DNA from: CABHOJ01 sp965649545
GTDB taxonomy: Bacteria > Pseudomonadota > Gammaproteobacteria > Burkholderiales > Methylophilaceae
Assembly (NCBI GenBank): GCA_965649545.1
Contig: CBFGLF010000022.1
Span: forward strand, 1-19,383
Direction: 5' to 3'
DNA length: 19,383 nt
Within the stretch, counting starts at the first letter, position 1. Each line of letters starts with the position of its first letter. The position numbers were made by a program, and so were the translations under genes. Positions 7,582-14,891 of this stretch are shown one piece after another. A model generated the notes under the pieces. That model was given only the letters and a program-made list of their open reading frames with translations. It had not been told where the DNA came from and did no database searches.

Positions 7582-9309
7582 ATGACATCGGCGCAGCCCA
7601 AGCTTTACCTCAATCTGTACTGGCACATGCACCAGCCGGACTATCGCGACACGCTCACTGGTGAATACGTGTTGCCCTGGACCTATCTGCACGCCATCAA
7701 GGACTACACCGACATGGCTTACCATGTCGAGCAGAATCCAAAGGCCAAGGTGACTTTCAACTTTGTGCCCGTATTGCTGGACCAGCTAGAGGATTATTCA
7801 GAGCAATTCAAGACCGGCAAGATGCGTGAGCCGCTATTGAAGCTTCTCGCGCTCGAGGATCTGGACAATCTTACCGAAGAGCAGCGCTGCCTCATCATCG
7901 ATAGCTGCTTCAAGAGCCATCACGAAAAGATGCTGGCGCCATTCGCCCATTACCAGAGCCTGCACGACATCTACCGCGGGCTCGAGCATCAGGGGCAGAC
8001 GGCATTCAATTATCTCTCAGGCCAGTACATGGCCGACCTGCTGGTGTGGTACCACCTGGCGTGGACAGGGGAGAGCATCCGCCGCAACAACAAGCTGGTG
8101 CAAGGCCTGATGCAAAAGGGTAGCCAGTTCAGCGTCAAGGACCGGGTCAGTCTCTTCAACCTGATCGGGGAATTGATCACCGACCTCATTCCCCGTTACA
8201 AGAAGTTGCAGCAAAAGGGCGCGATCGAGATCTCGAGCACGCCGCATTTCCATCCCATCATGCCGTTGCTGCTCGATTTCAAATGTACCCGTGACGCCAT
8301 GCCTTACGCGCCGTTGCCGCGCTGCCCGCAATATCCGGGTGGGCGGCTTCGCGCTCGCGCGCACATCGAGGCGGCCCAGGCCTCGCACAAGGCCAGGTTC
8401 GGGGCATCGCCGGTGGGTATGTGGCCGGCAGAGGGTGGCGTATCCCACGCGGCCTTGTCATTGATGGCCGAGCATGGGCTGCAATGGGCGGCCACAGGGG
8501 AAGGCGTGCTTGCCAACAGCCTCTATAAATCCTTTGACAGCTCGGACCTGCCGCCGCGTGAGGAATATCTTTATCGGCCGTACCGCGTGACCGATGGCAA
8601 TCACGAGATCCAGTGCTTCTTCCGCGATGACAATCTTTCCGACAAGATCGGGTTCGAATACTCCAAATTCCATGCAGGGGACGCGGTCAATGACTTCATC
8701 GCCTCCCTGGAAGCGATCCATGCCGGCAATACCAGCCTGCAAAGCCCGGTCGTCAGCGTCATTCTAGATGGCGAGAATGCATGGGAATACTATCCCTACA
8801 ACGGCTATTACTTTCTCAATGAACTCTATGCGGCGCTGGTCGAGCATCCCGATATCGAGATGACGACGTTCAGCGAGATCGTGGAGAAGACCAAGGCAGG
8901 CAAGGAGATCGAGCTGAAGACCTTGCCGGCGGTCGCCGCCGGGAGCTGGGTGTATGGCAGCTTCAGCACGTGGATCGGCAGCACGGACAAGAATCTGGGC
9001 TGGGATCTGCTATGCGAAGCGAAGAAGAACTTCGACAGGGCGATCCAGGCAGGCACGCTGAGCAAGCAGGAACAAGCGGCCTGTGAGCATCAATTGGCGA
9101 TCTGCGAGGGCTCCGACTGGTTCTGGTGGTTCGGCGACTATAACTCCGCCATCAGCGTCGACAGCTTCGATCGCCTTTACCGTCGCAACCTGTCCAACCT
9201 CTACCGTTTGCTGAAGCTGACCGTTCCCGACATGTTGAACCGACCGATCAGCATGGGGGCGGGCGACCCCGCCGTCGGCGGCACCATGCGCAGGGGCCAG
9301 GAAAGCTGA
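7582..9309 (+). CDS. GH57 family alpha-glucan hydrolase (amylase type)
   Basis: A 575-residue cytoplasmic enzyme of glycoside hydrolase family 57, likely acting on alpha-1,4 linkages of glycogen or maltodextrin. The conserved regions appear in order: HMHQP (15–19), a second block around EISSTPHFHP (216–225), the nucleophile region WPAEGGVS with Glu284, and ILDGENAWEYY with the acid/base Asp396. A C-terminal helical domain follows, including the GSDWFWWFGDYNS segment typical of the amylase-like clade. There is no signal peptide. AAGG lies 7 bases before the ATG. The gene follows glgC with a 49-base gap containing a hairpin and is followed after 53 bases by a second, very different GH57 gene. 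Hydrolase versus transferase activity cannot be settled by sequence in this family. Confidence 0.9.
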   Translation: MTSAQPKLYLNLYWHMHQPDYRDTLTGEYVLPWTYLHAIKDYTDMAYHVEQNPKAKVTFNFVPVLLDQLEDYSEQFKTGKMREPLLKLLALEDLDNLTEEQRCLIIDSCFKSHHEKMLAPFAHYQSLHDIYRGLEHQGQTAFNYLSGQYMADLLVWYHLAWTGESIRRNNKLVQGLMQKGSQFSVKDRVSLFNLIGELITDLIPRYKKLQQKGAIEISSTPHFHPIMPLLLDFKCTRDAMPYAPLPRCPQYPGGRLRARAHIEAAQASHKARFGASPVGMWPAEGGVSHAALSLMAEHGLQWAATGEGVLANSLYKSFDSSDLPPREEYLYRPYRVTDGNHEIQCFFRDDNLSDKIGFEYSKFHAGDAVNDFIASLEAIHAGNTSLQSPVVSVILDGENAWEYYPYNGYYFLNELYAALVEHPDIEMTTFSEIVEKTKAGKEIELKTLPAVAAGSWVYGSFSTWIGSTDKNLGWDLLCEAKKNFDRAIQAGTLSKQEQAACEHQLAICEGSDWFWWFGDYNSAISVDSFDRLYRRNLSNLYRLLKLTVPDMLNRPISMGAGDPAVGGTMRRGQES

Positions 9310-9350
9310 AACGACCGTGACCCTACCAACCATCACCTATACCATCTTGT

Positions 9351-9354
9351 GGAG
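9351..9354 (+). promoter_or_regulatory. Ribosome binding site supporting a TTG start
   Basis: GGAG lies 8 bases before the TTG at 9363. The protein aligns from that residue with the start of GH57 4-alpha-glucanotransferases (LLGVHAHQPVGNF), and no suitable ATG or GTG lies nearby. Confidence 0.6.
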
Positions 9355-9362
9355 AGCCGATC

Positions 9363-11366
9363 TTGGCTAAGACAGTCGCATTACTTCTGGGTGTGCACGC
9401 CCACCAGCCTGTAGGCAATTTCGAAAGCGTCCTCGATGATGCGCATAACCGCTGTTACGGCCCGTTCCTGCGTGTGCTGCATCAATATCCGGATTTCCGT
9501 TTTGCCATCCATATCAGCGGCTGGTTGCTGGAGTACATGCTCAAGCATTTCCCCAAGGACATGGCGTTGCTGAAAGAGATGGTCGAGCGTGAGCAGGCGG
9601 AGTTGTTCGGCGCCGGATTCACCGAACCCGTGCTGGCCTCTATCCCCTCGGCAGACCGCGTTGGGCAGATCACGCAGCTATCGGCCTACCTGAAGCAGAA
9701 ACTGGGCGAGACCCCACACGGGGCATGGCTCACGGAGCGCGTCTGGGAGTCCTCAGTCGTGCCGTCCCTGGCCGATTCCGGTATCCGTTACGTGACGGTC
9801 GATGATTACCACTTCATGTGCGCAGGCAAGGGCGGCGATCAGCTCAATGGCTATTATTCTACCGAAGAGGATGGGCGCCAGATCGACCTGTTCCCGATCT
9901 CCGAGGCCCTCCGCTACCGCCTGCCGTTCTCCCCAGCGAACGAGGTCGTCAGTTACCTCGAGAGCCTGGCCGATGATAGCAAGCAGTCTGCCGCCATCTA
10001 CTTCGACGATATCGAGAAGTTCGGCATCTGGCCCGAGACCTACGAGTGGGTCTATGAGCGTGGCTGGCTGAAGGATTTCATCGAGGGCGTGCTCAATTCT
10101 TCCATCATCAAGCCCATGCGCTACAGCGATTACCATGCCATGGCCAAGACGCGTGGCGTGGTCTACCTGCCGACCACCTCCTATATCGAGATGAACGAAT
10201 GGACCTTGCCGGTACCCGCTGCGCATCATTACGCCGACCTGGTGGCGCAGGAGAAGTACTCCGGACGTTACGATGTGACCAAACCCTACGTGCGCGGCGG
10301 TATCTGGCGCAATTTCTTCATGCGCTATCCGGAATCCAACTGGATGCATAAGCGCATGTTGAGTTTGTCGCGCCGCTATCACGCACTGCCGCCCAACAAG
10401 CAGACCCCGGAGATGCTGGTATGCCTTTATGAAGCCCAAGCCAATGACGCTTACTGGCACGGCTTGTTCGGCGGCTTATACTTGCCGCATCTCAGGCGAG
10501 CCGTCTACCACGCCATCATCAAGCTGGAATCGTTACTGGATAAGGTGACGGAGCGCCCGGCCAAGGTCACGGGTGATGTCGATCTCGACGGATACGACGA
10601 GATTTTCCTGCAGAACGGCGCCTTGCAGTCCATCATCCGCCTGGACGGGACGGCCTCCATCTGCGAACTGGACAGTTACAGGCTGTGCCATAACTTCGGC
10701 GACACCTTGACCAGGCAAGCCGAGCATTATCATCGCAAGGTCCATGCGGAGCCGGACCATGGGCATGACGGCGAAGGTATTGCCAACCCCCACGAACGCG
10801 TCAGCTTCAAGCACGAGATCACCCAGGCCGACCTCAGCACCGACACCTATCGTAAATCGCTGTTCTGTGACAGCTGGATCTTGCCACAGGGGGAGGTGGT
10901 CAGGCCCCATTACCGCAAGCCAGGCAGCGGCAAGGCCGTCGAGTTCAAGGCGGCGTTGCGTGGCGGAGAGATCCACAAGAAGATCAGCCTCGAGGACGAA
11001 GCGCTGACCGTCAGTTATAGCTTCAGCAAACCGCCGGAAGGCAGCTTCATGGTTGAGATCAACCTCGCGATGCCCAGTTGCGATGGGCCGGCAGGGCGAT
11101 TCCGCATCGGTGACAATATCCCGGGTGGTTTTGGGCAGACCTTCAAATTCGGCGGGCTGAAGAACATCACGCTGGAAGACGAGGTGTTAGGTGGCGCGAT
11201 CGGACTTTCCTGCTCGGTTCCCTGCGCGTTCAGCAGCCAGCCGCATTTCTCGGTGTCCCAATCCGAGGCAGGGTTCGAGAAGATCATGCAGGCGGTGACA
11301 CTGGAGCTGATGTGGTCCGCCGAGTCCTTATCCGAGCGTATCGAAATCAAGATAGAGTTATTGTAA
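9363..11366 (+). CDS. GH57 4-alpha-glucanotransferase (Thermococcus litoralis type)
   Basis: A 667-residue enzyme strongly resembling the Thermococcus litoralis 4-alpha-glucanotransferase, which moves alpha-1,4-glucan segments between chains and releases glucose or small sugars. Shared blocks include HAHQPVGNF (12–20), FTEPVLASIP, AWLTERVWE with nucleophile Glu125, VDDYHF, YFDDIEKFGIWP with acid/base Asp216, GGIWRNFFMRYPESNWMHKRML and NDAYWHGLFGGLYLPHLRR. The equivalent archaeal residues as I recall them are Glu123 and Asp214. The C-terminal half (about 410–667) matches the DUF1925/DUF1926-type beta domains of that enzyme, ending with an SQSEAGFEKIMQ segment. The start is TTG. It lacks a signal peptide. 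It replaces the usual GH77 MalQ in this locus and lies 37 bases before glucokinase, which can use the glucose it releases. Confidence 0.92.
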   Translation: MAKTVALLLGVHAHQPVGNFESVLDDAHNRCYGPFLRVLHQYPDFRFAIHISGWLLEYMLKHFPKDMALLKEMVEREQAELFGAGFTEPVLASIPSADRVGQITQLSAYLKQKLGETPHGAWLTERVWESSVVPSLADSGIRYVTVDDYHFMCAGKGGDQLNGYYSTEEDGRQIDLFPISEALRYRLPFSPANEVVSYLESLADDSKQSAAIYFDDIEKFGIWPETYEWVYERGWLKDFIEGVLNSSIIKPMRYSDYHAMAKTRGVVYLPTTSYIEMNEWTLPVPAAHHYADLVAQEKYSGRYDVTKPYVRGGIWRNFFMRYPESNWMHKRMLSLSRRYHALPPNKQTPEMLVCLYEAQANDAYWHGLFGGLYLPHLRRAVYHAIIKLESLLDKVTERPAKVTGDVDLDGYDEIFLQNGALQSIIRLDGTASICELDSYRLCHNFGDTLTRQAEHYHRKVHAEPDHGHDGEGIANPHERVSFKHEITQADLSTDTYRKSLFCDSWILPQGEVVRPHYRKPGSGKAVEFKAALRGGEIHKKISLEDEALTVSYSFSKPPEGSFMVEINLAMPSCDGPAGRFRIGDNIPGGFGQTFKFGGLKNITLEDEVLGGAIGLSCSVPCAFSSQPHFSVSQSEAGFEKIMQAVTLELMWSAESLSERIEIKIELL

Positions 11367-11403
11367 ACAATGGCTTGTAATACAAACCTCAAGTAATTAT
11401 CAG

Positions 11404-12333
11404 ATGAAGACCTTGCTTGGTATCGATGTGGGTGGGACCAATCTGCGCATCGGCGTGGTGCAGGAAGGTCAGGTCATCCATGAACACCGGACACAGGCTG
11501 ACTTCACGCATCTCTGCAAGCACCATACGGCCGAGGTCGCGTGGCCGATGATCATTACGCTCATGAGCGAAGGCGTGTCTGAAGTGATCGAAAGATTTCC
11601 GGATATCGCGGCCATCGGCATCGGCTTCCCAGGATTCATCAACCCGACGAACGGCGTATTGACGCAATCGCCCAACCTGCCAGGGTTACGCCACGTCGAT
11701 CTGGCGGGTGACCTTGGTCGTGCCATCGGCTTGCCCGTCATCGTTGAGAACGACGCTTCCGCCGCCGCCTACGGTGAATACCGCTTGAATCCGATCGATG
11801 CCGAATATCTGATCTATGTCGGACTCGGCACCGGGATCGGTGGCGGGCTGGTGTATGCCGACCGCATCCTCGAAGGGCAACACGGCATGGCGATGGAGAT
11901 CGGCCATTTGACGATCGAACCGGATGGGCGGGTCTGCGGTTGCGGTAATCGTGGATGTATGGAGCAATATGCCTCAGCCACTGGCGTCAGCACGACCTAT
12001 AAGCTGGCGACGGGCCAGGAGAAACGCGCCCATGAGATCGCCGAATCGGCCAAGGCGGGGGATATCCATGCCCGTTATGCCTACGAACTGGCCGGCACAT
12101 CGCTGGGCCAGGGGCTAGCGCATATCGTCAAGGTCGTCGATGTGGGGCATGTCCTGATCGGCGGCGGCATGAGTGGCGCTTGGTCGCTCATGCAGGCGAC
12201 GTTCCAGCGACGTTTCCAGCACGACCTGATCCCGGCGTTGCGGAATCAGGTCTCGGTCACGGTATCGGCGAGTAGCGATCAGGCAGGAATGATCGGCGCG
12301 GCCTTGCTCGCAGGGGTGCGATCCGGCATCTGA
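11404..12333 (+). CDS. glk: ROK-family glucokinase
   Basis: A 309-residue cytoplasmic sugar kinase expected to phosphorylate glucose with ATP. The phosphate loop DVGGTN (8–13), sugar-binding and catalytic VENDAS (Asp117), GLGTGIGGG (140–148) and the ROK zinc site (His168 with Cys178, Cys180 and Cys185 in EIGH and CGCGNRGC) are all visible. There is no N-terminal helix-turn-helix domain, so it is an enzyme and not a NagC/Mlc-like repressor. The ATG has no good Shine–Dalgarno sequence, which suggests coupling to the preceding glucanotransferase gene. Its last 55 bases overlap the 3' end of the convergent ndvB-like gene, and there is no terminator between them. Fructokinase or another ROK hexokinase is possible, but the setting favours glucose. 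Confidence 0.9.
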   Translation: MKTLLGIDVGGTNLRIGVVQEGQVIHEHRTQADFTHLCKHHTAEVAWPMIITLMSEGVSEVIERFPDIAAIGIGFPGFINPTNGVLTQSPNLPGLRHVDLAGDLGRAIGLPVIVENDASAAAYGEYRLNPIDAEYLIYVGLGTGIGGGLVYADRILEGQHGMAMEIGHLTIEPDGRVCGCGNRGCMEQYASATGVSTTYKLATGQEKRAHEIAESAKAGDIHARYAYELAGTSLGQGLAHIVKVVDVGHVLIGGGMSGAWSLMQATFQRRFQHDLIPALRNQVSVTVSASSDQAGMIGAALLAGVRSGI

Positions 12334-14882
12334 GCGATCAATTGGCAGGCGACGGCGCTGAAGTAAGGCAGTGATTGCAGGCTCAGCATCGCCACCCATA
12401 GTTGTGCGTCGATGTTGTTCAAGCCACGCGAGACCAGCATCGCCAGGCTGCAGGTGATCAATCCCAGCAGTAACAGGAATTCCTCACGCACCGGCTCCAG
12501 CAATTGTTTCAACCCGGCATTGGCGCCTTTGCCCTTGACCGTGGGTTTGAACACGCCGTGCTTCTGCACGATACCCTGCATGACACCGCGAGCGATGGCA
12601 TGGGATAAACCCAGGCTGGCCAGCGAAGCACCGAAGATATCCTTCCAGCCGCAATGCATGGTCTTGCGATACAACACAGGGCCCAGCGCCGCCTTGATGA
12701 TGAGGAAGCAGATGATGGGGGTCAGCATGATGGACACCGGCAGGCTGAAGGATTTGGGGAAGGCGAGCATGGCCAGCGTCCAGCCGATGGAACCCATGGT
12801 GAAGATCAGCTGCAGGGCATCGCCCAGCCAGCCGAACCAGCCCGTTAGGAAGTGGTAACGCTGGCCGAACGTTAGGGTCGACTTGCCGAGTAGTTTGGGC
12901 AAATGGTGCTTCAATATCTGCATGGCCCCGAATGCCCAACGGAATCGCTGCGACTTCAATGCCTTGAAGTTGGTCGGCGTCAGGCCGCGGCCGAAGGTCT
13001 CGTCGATGTAGCGCAGTTCATAGCCATCCTCGAGCAGGCGCAAGCCGAGCTCGGTGTCTTCGCAGATGCACCATTCGGACCAGCCGCCAACCTCGTCCAG
13101 TGACTGGCGGCGCACCAGGGTCATGGTGCCGTGCTGGATCAGCGCGTTGCGCTCATGGCGGTGGTGCATGCCGATACGGAAGAAACCCTCGAATTCCCAG
13201 TTGCACATGCGGCGGAAGAAGTTGCTCTCCCATTCGCGGTGGGCCTGCGGTGCCTGCACCACGGCGACTTGCGTATCCTTGAAATGCGGCACCAGTGCGC
13301 CCAGCCAGTCCGGGGTCACGACGTAATCCGCATCCACCACACCGATGACCTGGGCCCGCGGGTCGGTCTGTTGCAGCGCGAAATTCAGCGCGCCGGCCTT
13401 GAAACCTGGCCATTGCGGGAGATGGAAGAAACGGAAGTTCGAGGGCAGTTGGGCCATATAGGCCTCGACCGGCTTCCACAGCGCTTCGTCCTTGGTGTTG
13501 TTGTCGATGACGATCACCTCATAGTTGCTGTATTGCAAGCGATGCAGGCTTTCGATGGTGGCGATCACCATTGCTGGCGGCTCGTTGTAACAGGCGAGGT
13601 GGACGGAGACGAAGAGCTCCTCCTCCTTAGGCAAGGGGTCTGCCCGTTTGAACGCGCGGTACCAGATGCCTTTGAACATGACTTCGCTGAACTCCACGCC
13701 ATAGATCATCAGCACCGCCGAGGTCAGGCCCATGCCGATGATCAAGCCGACCAGCACGATGATGTCACGCAGTTCGTAGTAATAGTCGCCGGGCAGGTTC
13801 CAGGCGACGACCAGGGTGGTGATGCACGCCTGCAATAGCACGGCCAGCGATATCTGCGCCCCTGTGCCCCAATGACGGAAACGGATGGCCGCGATCAGAA
13901 TGGGGAAGAAGGCGATGATGGAGGCCCAGCCGGCCTTGGCGATCCAGCGGGTATCGCGCGGGATCGCGCCGTGAAGATCGTATTTGGGGCGACGCTCTGC
14001 ATCGAACATGCCCCAATAGGCACCGGCCCAGCCTTCGACTTCGACTTTCCAGGGCTGGTCGATGGCTTCCATCAGGTAGTAATCGAAGTTCTGATGCGCG
14101 GTGCGCGCAAGGAATTCACGCACGAAACGAGCCTGGTTGACCTGCGAAGCTACCGCAGCGCCGATGGCTGGGCCCTTGCTGGGCCAGCCGATCTCGGTGA
14201 TGACGATCTTCTTGCGTGGATAGGCGTCCATCAGCTCCTGATAACGCTGCATCGCGTAATCCAGCGCATTCTCGATGGGGATGCCTTCGTGATAGGGCAG
14301 CAGGTGCACCGCGATGAAATCCACGTGCTTGACCAGTTCTGGATTCTTCAACCAGACATGCCAAGGCTCCGCGGTGGAGACCGGCACGGCGACCTCCTCA
14401 CGCACCCGATCCAGATACCGGATCATTTGCTCCACGGTCAGGTCGGTCCGCAGTAGCACCTCGTTACCGACGATGGCACGCTGGATATGCGGATAACTCT
14501 TGATCTTGGCGATGAGGGCGCTGATCTCGCGCTCGTTGTCGATGCTGTCACCGCTGAGCCAGGCGCCGGCCATGACCGTCATGCCCAGATTCGACGCAAG
14601 GGGAATGACCTCCGGGTTCTCCAGAGATCCATACGTCCGGATATGGTCGGTGTAGGGCTTCAGCATCTGCAAGTCGTCCAGCAACTCCGCGGTGCTCGGA
14701 TAGCGTTTCTCCAGCGGGCTTTGGCCGAGCTGGTAGCCACTGTAAGCGAAGCCATGGACGATGCGTGGCGCATCGATCAGTGGCAGCGCGCGGTTGACGA
14801 CCCACCATAAGCCGAAATGGATCAGGGCGATCAGCAGGGCAAAGAGCAGCGGCCTGAAATAATCTTTAAAGAAGATGCGCAT
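12279..14882 (-). CDS. ndvB: NdvB-like beta-glucan synthase: GH17 domain fused to GT2
   Basis: An 867-residue inner-membrane protein. A first membrane segment (about 11–30) leads to a GH17 domain (about 40–305) with acid/base Glu141 in VGNEVLLR and nucleophile Glu230 in ITEIGWPS. Further membrane segments follow (about 316–335, 343–361, 373–394). The cytoplasmic GT2 domain has VHLACYNEPP, the DxD motif VDADYV (517–519), CICEDTELG (608–612) and QRFRW (645–649), and more membrane segments lie near the C-terminus. This arrangement matches NdvB of Bradyrhizobium and Pseudomonas, which make beta-(1,3)-based cyclic or branched glucans from UDP-glucose. The GH17 part of such proteins is a non-Leloir transglycosylase. 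It starts 9 bases after the NdvC-like gene without a clear ribosome site. Product size, linkage and cyclisation are not shown by the sequence. Confidence 0.88.
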   Translation of the reverse strand: MRIFFKDYFRPLLFALLIALIHFGLWWVVNRALPLIDAPRIVHGFAYSGYQLGQSPLEKRYPSTAELLDDLQMLKPYTDHIRTYGSLENPEVIPLASNLGMTVMAGAWLSGDSIDNEREISALIAKIKSYPHIQRAIVGNEVLLRTDLTVEQMIRYLDRVREEVAVPVSTAEPWHVWLKNPELVKHVDFIAVHLLPYHEGIPIENALDYAMQRYQELMDAYPRKKIVITEIGWPSKGPAIGAAVASQVNQARFVREFLARTAHQNFDYYLMEAIDQPWKVEVEGWAGAYWGMFDAERRPKYDLHGAIPRDTRWIAKAGWASIIAFFPILIAAIRFRHWGTGAQISLAVLLQACITTLVVAWNLPGDYYYELRDIIVLVGLIIGMGLTSAVLMIYGVEFSEVMFKGIWYRAFKRADPLPKEEELFVSVHLACYNEPPAMVIATIESLHRLQYSNYEVIVIDNNTKDEALWKPVEAYMAQLPSNFRFFHLPQWPGFKAGALNFALQQTDPRAQVIGVVDADYVVTPDWLGALVPHFKDTQVAVVQAPQAHREWESNFFRRMCNWEFEGFFRIGMHHRHERNALIQHGTMTLVRRQSLDEVGGWSEWCICEDTELGLRLLEDGYELRYIDETFGRGLTPTNFKALKSQRFRWAFGAMQILKHHLPKLLGKSTLTFGQRYHFLTGWFGWLGDALQLIFTMGSIGWTLAMLAFPKSFSLPVSIMLTPIICFLIIKAALGPVLYRKTMHCGWKDIFGASLASLGLSHAIARGVMQGIVQKHGVFKPTVKGKGANAGLKQLLEPVREEFLLLLGLITCSLAMLVSRGLNNIDAQLWVAMLSLQSLPYFSAVACQLIAQMPDRTPASKAAPIIPA

Positions 14883-14891
14883 GGCGGGGTA

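Noticed and set aside
12279..12333. Possible frameshift or misplaced stop producing the overlap of glk and ndvB
   Set aside because: Both proteins have plausible full lengths and endings, so the overlap seems genuine rather than an error.
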